In this document: positions 49,224-58,711 of the stretch, piece by piece
How positions within the stretch are numbered: the stretch's first letter is position 1
Layout: each line of letters opens with the position of its first letter
Assembly (NCBI RefSeq): GCF_017894365.1
Contig: NZ_CP059467.1
Location: forward strand, 1,736,001-1,800,000
Reading direction: 5' to 3'
DNA: 64,000 nt
From: Aromatoleum bremense
Lineage (GTDB): Bacteria > Pseudomonadota > Gammaproteobacteria > Burkholderiales > Rhodocyclaceae
Position numbers and translations under genes: made by a program
The notes under the pieces: generated by a model
Told to the model about the DNA's origin: nothing
Seen by the model: the letters and a program-made list of their open reading frames with translations, nothing else
Databases searched by the model: none

Positions 49224-52200
49224 GCGACATCGGCAAACCCGAACGCGCCACGCAGAACCGCGTCACCGCCCTGTTCCAGGACGAGTTGCAGTATCGCTAC
49301 CTGGGCGACTGGAGCGACCGGGCGGGCAACAGCAACATCGAGGAAGGCCTGCTGACGGCCTGGCTGAGCGGCGCCGGCTACGCGCCCGCCCAGATCAGCC
49401 GGGCGCTCGACATCTTGCGCCGCGAGGCCGACAACCACGGCCGCACGCTCTACGGCAACAACCAGGCGGTGTACGGCCTGCTGCGCTACGGCGTGCCGGT
49501 GAAGACCGAAGCCGGCAAGCCGACCGAGACGGTGCACCTGATCGACTGGCGCGAACCGCAGAAGAACGACTTCGCGCTGGCCGAAGAGGTGACGCTGAAA
49601 GGCGGCCATGAACGCCGGCCGGATGTCGTGCTCTATCTGAACGGCATCGCGATCGGCGTGCTCGAGCTGAAGAGCAGCCGGGTCAGCATCGGCGACGGCA
49701 TCCGCCAGAGCCTCTCCAACCAGCTGCCCGAATTCAACGCGTGGTTTTTCAGCACGGTGCAGTTCGTCTTCGCCGGCAACGATTCCGAGGGCTTGCAGTA
49801 CGGCACCATCAAGACCGAGGAAAAGTACTTCCTGAAGTGGAAGGAAGACGAGGGCGACAACAGCCGCTTCAAGCTCGACAAGTACCTGCTGAAGATGTGC
49901 GAAAAGAAGCGGCTGATCGAGCTGCTGCACGATTTCGTGCTGTTCGACGGCGGCGTGAAGAAGCTGCCGCGCGTGCATCAGTACTTCGGCATCAAGGCCG
50001 CGCAGCAACATGTGCGGCAGAAGAAGGGCGGCATCATCTGGCACACCCAAGGCGCGGGCAAGAGCATCCTGATGGTGCTGCTGGCGAAGTGGATTCTAGA
50101 GACCAACCCGCATGCGCGCGTGGCGATCATTACCGACCGCGACGAGCTGGACAAGCAGATCGAGCGCGTGTTCACCGAGGCCGGCGAGACCATCTGCCGC
50201 AGCAGCAGCGGACGCGACCTGATGCGCCAGCTCGGGCAGGCGACGCCGCGGCTGCTGTGCTCGCTGGTGCACAAGTTCGGGCCGGATGCGCGCGGCAGGA
50301 AGGATCGCGAGTTCGACGCCTTCATCAAGGAGCTCGAGGCGCAGCCCAGCCCGACGGTGGGCGAGGTGTTCGTGTTCGTGGATGAATGCCACCGCACCCA
50401 GAGCGGCAGGCTGAATCGGGTGATGAAGGCGATGATGCCCCATGCCGTCTTCATCGGTTTCACCGGCACGCCGCTGTTGAAGCAGGACAAGGCGACGAGC
50501 CTGGAAGTGTTCGGCGGCTACATCCACACCTACAAGTTCAGCGAGGCGGTGGAGGATGGCGTGGTGCTGGACCTGGTGTACGAGGCCCGCGACATCGACC
50601 AGAAGCTGGGCGCCAGCGAGCAGATCGACCAATGGTTCGAGACCAAGACCAAGGGGCTGAACGACTGGCAGAAGGACGAGCTGAAGAAGCAGTGGGGCAC
50701 GATGCAGAACGTGCTCAGTTCGAAGGCGCGCATGGACCGCGTGGTGGCCGACGTCATCTTCGACTTCGCCGTCAAGCCGCGCCTGTCGAGCGAGCGCGGC
50801 AACGCGATCCTGGTGGCCTCCAGCATCTACGAGGCATGCAAGTACTTCGCGCTATTCCGGAAGACGCCGTTCAAGGGGCGCTGCGCGGTGGTGACCTCGT
50901 ACAACCCGCAGGCGAAGGATGTGACGCTGGAGGAAATCGGCGCCAACACCGAGACCGACAAGCAGTTCATCTACAACACCTACACCGAGCTGCTGAAGGA
51001 CGTCGAGGCCAGTTCCGGCATGACCAGGACCGAGACCTACGAAGAGAAGGTCAAGGCGCTGTTCATCAAGGAGCCGGCCAACATGAAGCTCCTGATCGTG
51101 GTGGACAAGCTGCTGACCGGCTTCGACGCGCCGCCGTGCACCTATCTCTACATCGACAAGTCGATGCAGGACCATGGGCTGTTCCAGGCCATCTGCCGTA
51201 CCAACCGTCTCGACGGCGAGGACAAGGACTTCGGCTACATCGTCGATTACAAGGATCTGTTCAACAAGGTCGAGAACGCGATTGCGGTCTACACGTCCGA
51301 GCTGGACCACAGCGCGGGCGGCGCCGACCCCGAGGTGATGGTGAAGGATCGCCTGAAGCTGGGCCGCGAGCGACTGGATGCGGCGCTCGAAGCCCTGGCG
51401 CTGCTGTGTGAACCGGTCGAGCCGCCCAGGACCGAGCTGGAGTACATCCACTACTTCTGCGGCAACACCGAGATGCCCTCCGATCTGGCCGAGCGCGGGC
51501 CGCGCCGTGCGGCGCTCTACAAGGGCGTGGTGGCGCTGATCCGCGCCTATGCGAACATCGCCGACGAACTGGAGCCGGCGGGCTATGGCGCCGCTGACAT
51601 CGAACGCCTCAAGCGCATGCAAAAGCACTATCTCGACCTGCGCGAGATCGTGCGCAAGGCCGCCGGGGAAACGCTCGACCTCAAGCCCTTCGAGGCCGAC
51701 ATGCGCCACCTGATCGACACCTACATCGAGGCCTCGGCGCCGCGCAAGATTTCGCCTTTCGACAACATGGGCCTGCTCGACCTGATCGTGAACACGGGCA
51801 TCGCGAGCGCCATCGCCAGCCAGCTCGGCGGGCTCAAGGGCAACAAGGACGCGATTGCGGAGAGCATCGAGAACAATGTCCGCAGCAAGGTCATCAAGGA
51901 GCACCTGACCGACCCCGCGTACTACGAGAAGATGTCCGCGCTGCTCGACGAGATCATCAAGCTGCGCAAGGAAAAGGCTATCGAGTACGAGGAATACCTG
52001 AAGCGCATCGCCGAACTGGCCGCCAAGGTGCAGGCCGGCAAGGCGCACGATGCCCCTGAGCAGCTCAATACGCCGGGGCGGTTGGCGCTCTACAACAACT
52101 TGAAGGATCACGCGCCGGCGAACAACGCAGCCCAATGTCGTGCGTCCTACGGCGACCAGGACCCCGCACTTGGACTGGCCCTGAGGATCGACGAGGTGGT

Positions 52201-52339
52201 GAAGCAGAAGCGGCCAGACGGCTGGCGCGGCGTGTCTGCGCGCGAGCAGATGGTGAAACAGGCCCTCTACGAAGTGCTCAGAGACATCGACGTCGTGAAT
52301 CGCCTCTACCCGATCATCTTTGCGCAGAAGGAGTACTGA
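49220..52339 (+). CDS. hsdR: type I restriction endonuclease subunit HsdR
   Basis: 1039 residues from ATG 49220, overlapping the previous stop (ATGA). The PD-(D/E)XK nuclease site is RRPDVVLYLNGIAIGVLELK (Asp and the ExK Lys visible). The SF2 translocase has Walker A HTQGAGKSILMVLL, DECH box VFVDECHRTQSGRL and motif III IGFTGTPLL. It translocates and cuts unmethylated DNA with HsdM and HsdS. Intact, normal length. Confidence 0.93.
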   Translation: MSDIGKPERATQNRVTALFQDELQYRYLGDWSDRAGNSNIEEGLLTAWLSGAGYAPAQISRALDILRREADNHGRTLYGNNQAVYGLLRYGVPVKTEAGKPTETVHLIDWREPQKNDFALAEEVTLKGGHERRPDVVLYLNGIAIGVLELKSSRVSIGDGIRQSLSNQLPEFNAWFFSTVQFVFAGNDSEGLQYGTIKTEEKYFLKWKEDEGDNSRFKLDKYLLKMCEKKRLIELLHDFVLFDGGVKKLPRVHQYFGIKAAQQHVRQKKGGIIWHTQGAGKSILMVLLAKWILETNPHARVAIITDRDELDKQIERVFTEAGETICRSSSGRDLMRQLGQATPRLLCSLVHKFGPDARGRKDREFDAFIKELEAQPSPTVGEVFVFVDECHRTQSGRLNRVMKAMMPHAVFIGFTGTPLLKQDKATSLEVFGGYIHTYKFSEAVEDGVVLDLVYEARDIDQKLGASEQIDQWFETKTKGLNDWQKDELKKQWGTMQNVLSSKARMDRVVADVIFDFAVKPRLSSERGNAILVASSIYEACKYFALFRKTPFKGRCAVVTSYNPQAKDVTLEEIGANTETDKQFIYNTYTELLKDVEASSGMTRTETYEEKVKALFIKEPANMKLLIVVDKLLTGFDAPPCTYLYIDKSMQDHGLFQAICRTNRLDGEDKDFGYIVDYKDLFNKVENAIAVYTSELDHSAGGADPEVMVKDRLKLGRERLDAALEALALLCEPVEPPRTELEYIHYFCGNTEMPSDLAERGPRRAALYKGVVALIRAYANIADELEPAGYGAADIERLKRMQKHYLDLREIVRKAAGETLDLKPFEADMRHLIDTYIEASAPRKISPFDNMGLLDLIVNTGIASAIASQLGGLKGNKDAIAESIENNVRSKVIKEHLTDPAYYEKMSALLDEIIKLRKEKAIEYEEYLKRIAELAAKVQAGKAHDAPEQLNTPGRLALYNNLKDHAPANNAAQCRASYGDQDPALGLALRIDEVVKQKRPDGWRGVSAREQMVKQALYEVLRDIDVVNRLYPIIFAQKEY

Positions 52340-53055
52340 TGGCGGCGCGAGTCGATCTGGGCGACATGCAGATCGAAGTGATCAGGAAGGACATCAAGAA
52401 CCTGCACTTGAGCGTGCTGCCACCGCAGGGCAAGGTCCGCATTGCCGCGCCGTTGCACATGAACCTGGACACGATCCGTGTCTTCGCAATCTCGAAGCTC
52501 GCCTGGATCAGGAGCCAGCAGCGCAAGATGCAGGCGCAGGAGCGGGAAGCACCGCGCGAATACCTCGATCGCGAAAGCCACTACGTCTGGGGCAGGCGCT
52601 ACCTGCTCGAGCGCGTCGAGAAGGACGGTGCGCCCTCCATCGAGCTCGAGCACAGCAAGTTGGTGATGCAAGTGCGCCCCGGCACGGACGAGGCGCACTG
52701 CCAGGCGATTCTGGAGGCTTGGTATCGCGAGCAGATCCGCGCTGCCGTGCCCGAGCTGATTGCCAAGTGGGAGCCCGTGATGGGCGTAAAGGTCGGGCGC
52801 GTATTCGTGCAGCGCATGAAGACCAAGTGGGGAAGCTGCAACCCGGCGTCGCGCGCGATCCGCCTCAATACCGACCTCGCCAGGAAACCAGCGCAGTGCC
52901 TCGAATACATCCTGGTGCACGAGATGACGCACCTGCTGGAGCCGACTCACAACGCCCGTTTCACGGCGTTGATGGCACTCTTCCTGCCGCAATGGGAGCA
53001 CCTGCGCAAGCAGCTAAACCAGCTGCCGGTGCGGCATGAGGAATGGGGATATTAG
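52339..53055 (+). CDS. YgjP-type zinc metallopeptidase (M48/DUF45)
   Basis: 238 residues; ATG 52339 overlaps the hsdR stop (TGATG). The zinc site is VHEMTHLLEPTHN (HExxH, third His in the same helix turn), preceded by the family motif TKWGSCNPASRAIRLN. YgjP-like peptidases very often lie directly after hsdR; the link to restriction is unexplained. The stop codon TAG (53053-53055) is formed at the junction with the IS element: its last base is the first base of the IS. Confidence 0.88.
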   Translation: MAARVDLGDMQIEVIRKDIKNLHLSVLPPQGKVRIAAPLHMNLDTIRVFAISKLAWIRSQQRKMQAQEREAPREYLDRESHYVWGRRYLLERVEKDGAPSIELEHSKLVMQVRPGTDEAHCQAILEAWYREQIRAAVPELIAKWEPVMGVKVGRVFVQRMKTKWGSCNPASRAIRLNTDLARKPAQCLEYILVHEMTHLLEPTHNARFTALMALFLPQWEHLRKQLNQLPVRHEEWGY

Positions 53056-53925
53056 AGCGTGTTATGAACTTGCTTCCAGTGCCAGCCAGAACGCGGCCTT
53101 GGGCAGCATGAGGATGCAGAAGACGACGAAATGCAATCCGGCCAGCACTTGCGGCATCCGCTCGAAATCCCGACTCAGTCGTCTGAATCGGGACAGCCAC
53201 CCGAAACTGCGCTCGACGACCCAGCGTCGGGGCAGCAATACAAATCCCTTCTTCGCCTCGGGAAGTTTGACGATTTGAAGATCGATACCCGCCGCCTTGG
53301 CCGCTTTCCGAGCTTCGTCGCCCGTGTAGCCCTGGTCGGCCCACGCCACTTTGACCGTTTCGCCCGTGGCTTGCTGCACCGCCTCGCACAGGTCCTTGAC
53401 CTGCGCGCGCTCCTGTTCATTGGCCGGCGTGACGGTCAGCGCAATGAGTTGCCCCAGCGTATCCACGGCCATATGTACTTTGCTGCCCCGACGCCGCTTG
53501 TAGCCGTCGTAGCCGGCACGCGGCCCGCTTTCGCAGCTGCTTTGCAGCGTTCGCCCATCGAGAATCACGGCACTGGGCTGGGCCTTGCGACCGTCGCCGA
53601 CTCGGATGATCGAACGCATGTCGCTCACCATCGCCTCGAAACAGCCCGCATCGTTCCAGCGGCGAAACTGCTGATACACCATCTGCCAGGGCGGAAAATC
53701 ATTCGGCAAGAGTCGCCATGGCGCGCCGGCCCGAGCCAGCCAGCGCAACGCGTTGAACACTTCGCGCAAGGGGTAGCTGCGCTGCGGCGCCTGCTCGGTC
53801 ATCAGCGTCAGATACGGCGCCACGAAATGCCATTCCTCTTCACTGACATCGCTCGGGTAGGGTTTTCTGCTCACAGTGATCAAAAAACATCAACTATATC
53901 AGCTGCATAAGTTCATAACACGCTC
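53055..53925 (-). mobile_element. IS5-family insertion sequence
   Basis: An 871-bp element with perfect 17-bp terminal inverted repeats: GAGCGTGTTATGAACTT at 53055-53071 and its complement at 53909-53925. It is flanked by TA on both sides (53053-53054 and 53926-53927), consistent with a TA target duplication. It carries one intact transposase gene. It inserted at the stop codon of the metallopeptidase gene. Confidence 0.92.
53062..53883 (-). CDS. IS5-family transposase
   Basis: 273 residues read from a TTG at 53883; a GTG at 53874 (VSRKPYPSDVSEEEW) is an alternative start. The DDE domain shows ILDGRTLQSSCESG (first D), VAWADQGYTGDEARK (second D) and RRWVVERSFGWLSRFRRL with the Glu of the Y-R-E motif. 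The N-terminal region (LREVFNALRWLARAGAPWRL) is the usual IS5 helix-turn-helix. Intact and probably active. Confidence 0.93.
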   Translation of the reverse strand: MITVSRKPYPSDVSEEEWHFVAPYLTLMTEQAPQRSYPLREVFNALRWLARAGAPWRLLPNDFPPWQMVYQQFRRWNDAGCFEAMVSDMRSIIRVGDGRKAQPSAVILDGRTLQSSCESGPRAGYDGYKRRRGSKVHMAVDTLGQLIALTVTPANEQERAQVKDLCEAVQQATGETVKVAWADQGYTGDEARKAAKAAGIDLQIVKLPEAKKGFVLLPRRWVVERSFGWLSRFRRLSRDFERMPQVLAGLHFVVFCILMLPKAAFWLALEASS

Positions 53926-53969
53926 TAGACAACCGGGAACGAGGATCCTTGGCGCTGTAGTATTCAGAG

Positions 53970-54134
53970 ATGACCAGACTCAGTCCGAGTCAAGATTATG
54001 CGCGCGTATTGGCGCAGGATCAGAACCTTGGACTACAGCGGGATGCGCTGATCAAGGCCGGCGGATGCAAGGCGTCCTTTGAGGACAAGGGGAGTGGCAC
54101 ACGAGCCGACCGTCTCGGCTTGGCCAAGGCGCAA
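53970..54134 (+). pseudogene. serine resolvase (Tn3-type) N-terminal remnant
   Basis: 55 residues: SQDYARVLAQDQNLGLQRDA, then LIKAGGCKASFEDKGSGTRA and DRLGLAK. This is the start of a TnpR-like serine recombinase (family pattern YARVSTxDQNL...QRDALxxAG...EDKxSG). The catalytic Ser of YARVS is Leu here, and the frame is lost beyond about 54134. It is a fossil of a transposon. Confidence 0.7.
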
Positions 54135-54204
54135 GCCGCAGCAGTTCATCGAACTGGCCGCACCCCTGCACCGACACGCGCCGGGCACGGTGCGCGAAAT
54201 CGAC

Positions 54205-54765
54205 TCATCCCCCTTCCCCGGTCCGCTTCCAGCAGCGGATCGTGCGTTGGAAGAAAAGGCTGTTCGGCACTCGCAGGACCGTTTCGGTCTGTTCGACGGG
54301 GATTTCCTGCAATGTCGTGTAGATCAGGTTGATATCGATCACGCGGCCCTTGAGGCCGGGTTTTTCGCCGTTTTCCAGCACCTCGATCTGATCGAAAAGA
54401 CGAAACGGCCGGACGGTGAGGATCAGCAGCGCGCAGAAGATGTTGGACAGCACGCTCCACGCGGCGAAGAAGGCCACCGCTGCAACGGCGGCGAAGCCCG
54501 TCAGCGCCGTCCACAGGACGGTGGCCGATACGCCGACGCGATCAAGGATCAGCAGCAGCGCGCCGGAGTAGATGAGGAACGTGCTCCCTCTGCGGGCGCC
54601 GATGACCATTTCTGCCGGCAGGCTGTAACGCTCGCCGATCTGCCGGATCAGGCGTTTCACTACCATGCGCAGCACGCCCGCGCCGACGAAGATCAGAACG
54701 ACCTGCAGGCCGAGGGTGATGGTGGCGAGCCAGGGAAGGACCCATTGGGGAAGAATTTCGGTCAT
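54205..54765 (-). CDS. MscS-family mechanosensitive channel, short
   Basis: 186 residues from ATG 54765 (MTEILPQWVLPWLATITLGL). Two or three membrane helices (16-38, 64-82, 85-118) are followed by the pore helix/beta domain: VAAVAFFAAWSVLSNIFCAL, then PFRLFDQIEVLENGEKPGLK and INLIYTTLQ. It ends at NSLFFQRTIRCW, so the alpha/beta C-terminal domain of E. coli MscS (286 residues) is missing. Short MscS homologues exist; a truncation by the neighbouring mobile DNA is also possible. Confidence 0.75.
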   Translation of the reverse strand: MTEILPQWVLPWLATITLGLQVVLIFVGAGVLRMVVKRLIRQIGERYSLPAEMVIGARRGSTFLIYSGALLLILDRVGVSATVLWTALTGFAAVAAVAFFAAWSVLSNIFCALLILTVRPFRLFDQIEVLENGEKPGLKGRVIDINLIYTTLQEIPVEQTETVLRVPNSLFFQRTIRCWKRTGEGG

Positions 54766-54947
54766 CGGCGTCGGAAGGATCTGAACTGCGACCCGGGCAC
54801 CGGCCGCGAGGCGCAGATTGTAGTCGACCGGCTCCGGGCGCTGCCGCGCGGGCACGGATCAACCTCATTAGGGAGGCACCGCGCCCTACCCCCGAGATTG
54901 GCAGCTAGGCTGCGCCCCGGGCGCAGCGGAAAGCGACGCGCCCGGCT

Positions 54948-55535
54948 TTAGCCCTTTTTCGCGAACTTCCCCAGCAACTGCTGCAGCTTCTCGGCCTTGC
55001 GGCGTTCGGCCTCCTCGGCCTCGCGCTTCGCCTTTTCGGCGTCGAGCGCGTCCTTCTTGCGCTTCGCGGACTCGGCGAAGCGCTCCTTCAGCGTCTGCTT
55101 CGCGTGCACGCGCTGCTCTTCGGTGACTTCGCCTTCCGGCTTGCCGTCGAGGTCGAAGCGCGCCGTCGCCTTCTCCATGACTTTCAGGTAGCGCGTCGAG
55201 GCAGTGTGCAGGCGCATCGCGCTGCGGATCACCTTGCGGTCGAGGTCGGGGAAGCGGGCGGCGATGGCCTTGTCGATGCGCAGCGCGAGCGGCTTGACGT
55301 CGCGGAAAGTCGGCGAGGCTTCCTGCAGCTTCAGCAGCAGGCCGCGTGCGTCGATCTGCGAGCGCTTCGTCGCGGCCGGCGGTGCCGCTTGCGCTTCGCT
55401 TTCGACGGTTCGCGCTTCGGCTTGGGCGGTTTGCGCCTCGGTTCCGACGGTCGGTGCCTCGGTTTCGGCGGTTTGCGTTTCGATATCGGCGGGTTGCGCG
55501 TCAAGCTGCGCTTCGGGATGGGTTTCGGTAGTCAT
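54948..55535 (-). CDS. ProQ/FinO-domain RNA-binding protein
   Basis: 195 residues starting MTTETHPEAQLDAQPADIET. The N-terminal 55 residues are Ala/Glu/Thr-rich degenerate repeats. The ProQ/FinO domain (about 57-145) carries LKLQEASPTFRDVKPLALRI and IRSAMRLHTASTRYLKVM. The tail is a Lys/Glu coiled coil ending LLGKFAKKG. ProQ proteins bind structured RNAs and 3' ends as post-transcriptional regulators. Confidence 0.87.
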   Translation of the reverse strand: MTTETHPEAQLDAQPADIETQTAETEAPTVGTEAQTAQAEARTVESEAQAAPPAATKRSQIDARGLLLKLQEASPTFRDVKPLALRIDKAIAARFPDLDRKVIRSAMRLHTASTRYLKVMEKATARFDLDGKPEGEVTEEQRVHAKQTLKERFAESAKRKKDALDAEKAKREAEEAERRKAEKLQQLLGKFAKKG

Positions 55536-55738
55536 GCGGGCACAGGGATGCTTCGGCGGCGGAAGGAGTCACGCATGATCTCATGAAACGTCCGCCGCTC
55601 GTGCCAGCGGATATGCAATCGCAGGCAGGGTGCACCCGGAAAGGCGGCCACTTCACGCGTCCAGGCCAAGGAAGTCACAGTGCGGCGCGGCGCGGACCGA
55701 TACGCTGTCCGCTCGTCCATTGCGGGAAGTCCACATCC

Positions 55739-58558
55739 ATGCCCGTGCTCCGATCCGGTCTTTTGCGCCATGCCCTGCTGGCGACGATCTGCGGTGTCTT
55801 TGCCGGCGCAGTGCTCGCGGACCCGGCCGCAGCCAGCCGTTTCTACGAGGATGGCCTGCTCAGATTCGAGCGCAACGACCTGCCGGGCGCGGTCATCCAG
55901 CTCAAGAACGCGCTGCAGCAGGATCGCAGTCTCCTTGCGGCGCAGCTGCTGCTCGCTCGCGTGCATTTACGTGCGGGCGAACTCGGGCCGGCCGAAGTCG
56001 CGTTCAACGAGGCCCTGCGGCTGGGTGTCGATCGCGCCGAAGTTGCCGTGCCGCTCGCCAGCATCTTCCTCGCACAAGGCCAGTCCGCGAAGCTGATCCG
56101 GGACGTGCCCGCCGAGGAGGGGCTGCCGCTCCCCGTCCGGGTGGAACTGCTGGCGCTGCGGGGTTCGGCCTACGCGCAGCTCGGCAAGGCGGCCGAGGCG
56201 CAGGCGAGCTTCGCGCTGGCGCGGCAGATCGATCCTGCTTCGGCGCTGCCGCTGCTCGCCGAAGTGCCGGTACTGCTCGCGAGCGGAGACGAGAAACGCG
56301 CCCGGGAAACCGCCGCGCGGGCGGTCGAGCTCGCGCCCGCGAACCCCCGCGCGTGGAACGCGCAAGCGTCGGTCGCGCACGCCGGCGGGGATCTTGATGG
56401 CGCGCTGCGCGGCTACCGCCGTGCGCTCGAACTGCAGCCCGGCCTCATCGACGCTCGCGTCGCACGGGCGGCTATTCTCGTCGATCTCGGCAGCGACGAC
56501 GACGCCACGCGCGATCTCGCGCAGCTCGCGACCGACGCCCCGGCGGAGCCCCGCGCCGCGTACCTGCGCGCGCTGCTGGCGGGACGCCGGGGAGACGGGC
56601 GGGCGATGGCCGACGGCCTCAGCGCCGCCGCGAGCGCGATCGACGCCCTGCCCGCCGAGTGGATCACCGGCCAGGAGCAGATCCTCATGGTCGGCGCCCT
56701 GGTGCATCACGGGCAGGGACAGGTGCAGAAGGCGCGGACCTTTCTCGATACGCTGATCAAGCGCTATCCGCGCAATCCCGGCGCGCTCAAGCTGATGGCG
56801 AGTCTCGAGATCGACGCCAACAACCCGGCGCGCGCGATCTCCCTGCTCGAAAATGCGCTGCGGCTGCAGCCCGACGACGCGCAGGCGCTGTACCTGATGG
56901 GCAGGGCCTATCTGGCGAGGAAGCGTTACCTGCGGGCGACCGAATATCTCGAACGGGCCGCAGCGAGCGGCGCCGCAGATCCCCGGCTGCAGCTGCAGGC
57001 CTCGCTGGGCCTCGGGCAGATCGGCCTGGGCCAGGCGAGCCGCGGCCTGCAGAACCTCGAGGAGGCCTTCGGCGCGGCCCCGGCCGATCTCGGACTGGGC
57101 ACCTACCTCGCCAGTCTGCACCTGGGCCGTGGCGAGACGGCGAAGGCGCTCAAGGTGGCCGGCGCGCTCGCGGCAGCGCTTCCCGCGGACGTCGCGGCGC
57201 GCAATCTCCTCGGCGTCGTACAGGCGGCGGGCGGCAACCGGACGGGCGCGCGGCAGTCCTATCAGGCGGCACTGCGCCTCGATGGCGGCTTCGTCCCGGC
57301 GCGGCTCAACCTCGTCCGGCTCGACATCGCCGAGGGGCACCACGCCGAGGCCCGGCAGGTGCTCCAGGGGATGCTCGCGACGAACCGCAACGATGCCGTG
57401 GCGATGTACGAACTGGGGTTGCTCGAACGTCGGACGGGCCGGCACGACGAGGCCGTGCGCTGGCTCGAGAAAGCCTCCGCAATCCGGCCCAGCGACCTGA
57501 AGATTGCGCAGGCATTGATCGAGATGCTGCAGGAGGCGGGCGACGTCGCGGCCGCACTGGAATGCGCCAAGGCGCTCGCAGCCCACCGCAACGGCGATGC
57601 CGCAACGCTGGAACTGCTCGGACGCGCGCAACTGCGGTCGGGCAACACGCAGGCGGCCCGTCAGACTTTCCGCGAGATATCCCGGCTCGCAGCCTTCGAT
57701 CCGGCGGGCCAGCTACGCGCCGGCTATCTGCAGCTGGCCGCGAACAACCCGGACGACGCCGCGTACAGCAGCGAGAAGATCCTCGCGGGCGATCCCGACG
57801 AGCCCGCCGCGCTCGTGCTTGCGGCCGAGGCCGCGATCGCACAGGGCGACCCGGCGAAGGCCGACGGGCACGTGCGGCACCTGCGCGCGCGCCACCCCGA
57901 AAGGGTCGAAGGGTTTCGTCTCGCCGGCGACGTCGCGATGGCCAAACGGCAGTTCGCCGTCGCGGCGGATTTCTACCGCCAGGCCCTCGCCCGCCAGCAG
58001 GCGCCGGCGCTGGTGCTGCGTCATGGCAGGGCATTGCTCGAAGACAAGCGCGTCGACCGCGCGATCGCGCTTCTCGCGCAATGGCTCGTGGATCACGCCG
58101 CCGATGTTGCGGTGCGCCGGGCGCTCGCCGAATTGTTCGTGCTGGCGGGCGACCTGCCGGCGGCGCGGCGGGAGTTCGAGCGCCTTGCCGCCGAATCGAG
58201 TGGGGACGCGGCGGCGCTCAACAATCTCGCCAACGTGCTGCTGAAGCTCCGGGATCCGGCCGCCGTGGAGACGGCGCGGCGGGCGCACGCGCTGGCGCCC
58301 GACAATCCGGCCGTCATCGACACCCTGGGGTGGGTGCTGGCCGAGAGCGGACAGACCGACGAGGGGCTGCGCTACCTGCGGGACGCCCGCCTGCGGCAAC
58401 CCGGCAATCCCGAAATCCGCTTCCACCTCGCGCGCGCGCTGATGGCGAACGGGCGCATCGACGAGGCCCGCAGCGAGATGCAGGCCGCCGTCGCCGCGCA
58501 GGGTGGCGCGGCGCTGCCCGAACCGGCGCGCGAACTGGCGCGCGAACTGGGGCTGTGA
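55739..58558 (+). CDS. prsT: PEP-CTERM system TPR protein PrsT
   Basis: 939 residues from ATG 55739 (MPVLRSGLLRHALLATICGV), with a Sec signal peptide (cleavage near VLADPAAA). Almost the whole protein is tetratricopeptide repeats, e.g. AAQLLLARVHLRAGELGPAE, GALKLMASLEIDANNPARAI, and AVIDTLGWVLAESGQTDEGL near the end. The size and layout match PrsT, which accompanies exosortase/PEP-CTERM and exopolysaccharide genes. It lies 153 bp before an exosortase-dependent surface protein gene. The frame opens 52 codons earlier, but without signal sequence features. Confidence 0.82.
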   Translation: MPVLRSGLLRHALLATICGVFAGAVLADPAAASRFYEDGLLRFERNDLPGAVIQLKNALQQDRSLLAAQLLLARVHLRAGELGPAEVAFNEALRLGVDRAEVAVPLASIFLAQGQSAKLIRDVPAEEGLPLPVRVELLALRGSAYAQLGKAAEAQASFALARQIDPASALPLLAEVPVLLASGDEKRARETAARAVELAPANPRAWNAQASVAHAGGDLDGALRGYRRALELQPGLIDARVARAAILVDLGSDDDATRDLAQLATDAPAEPRAAYLRALLAGRRGDGRAMADGLSAAASAIDALPAEWITGQEQILMVGALVHHGQGQVQKARTFLDTLIKRYPRNPGALKLMASLEIDANNPARAISLLENALRLQPDDAQALYLMGRAYLARKRYLRATEYLERAAASGAADPRLQLQASLGLGQIGLGQASRGLQNLEEAFGAAPADLGLGTYLASLHLGRGETAKALKVAGALAAALPADVAARNLLGVVQAAGGNRTGARQSYQAALRLDGGFVPARLNLVRLDIAEGHHAEARQVLQGMLATNRNDAVAMYELGLLERRTGRHDEAVRWLEKASAIRPSDLKIAQALIEMLQEAGDVAAALECAKALAAHRNGDAATLELLGRAQLRSGNTQAARQTFREISRLAAFDPAGQLRAGYLQLAANNPDDAAYSSEKILAGDPDEPAALVLAAEAAIAQGDPAKADGHVRHLRARHPERVEGFRLAGDVAMAKRQFAVAADFYRQALARQQAPALVLRHGRALLEDKRVDRAIALLAQWLVDHAADVAVRRALAELFVLAGDLPAARREFERLAAESSGDAAALNNLANVLLKLRDPAAVETARRAHALAPDNPAVIDTLGWVLAESGQTDEGLRYLRDARLRQPGNPEIRFHLARALMANGRIDEARSEMQAAVAAQGGAALPEPARELARELGL

Positions 58559-58651
58559 CAACGGGCAACGTGTCGGCCGCCTTTACACCGGCACCGCAAA
58601 CGTTTTTCCGCGTGAAATGTAACTCATTGTTTAATGCAACAAAATGATTTT

Positions 58652-58666
58652 TGGCCTGTTTATTGC
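58652..58666 (+). promoter_or_regulatory. predicted sigma-54 promoter of PEP-CTERM gene
   Basis: TGGCCTgtttaTTGC matches the -24/-12 consensus (GG and GC dinucleotides 10 bp apart). It lies 46 bp upstream of the start of the surface protein gene. In related bacteria PEP-CTERM genes are under RpoN and the PrsK/PrsR pair, which fits. Confidence 0.65.
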
Positions 58667-58711
58667 TTGACAATTGCACGATCATCGGCAATTCGCCCGC
58701 AGGGAGAAAAA

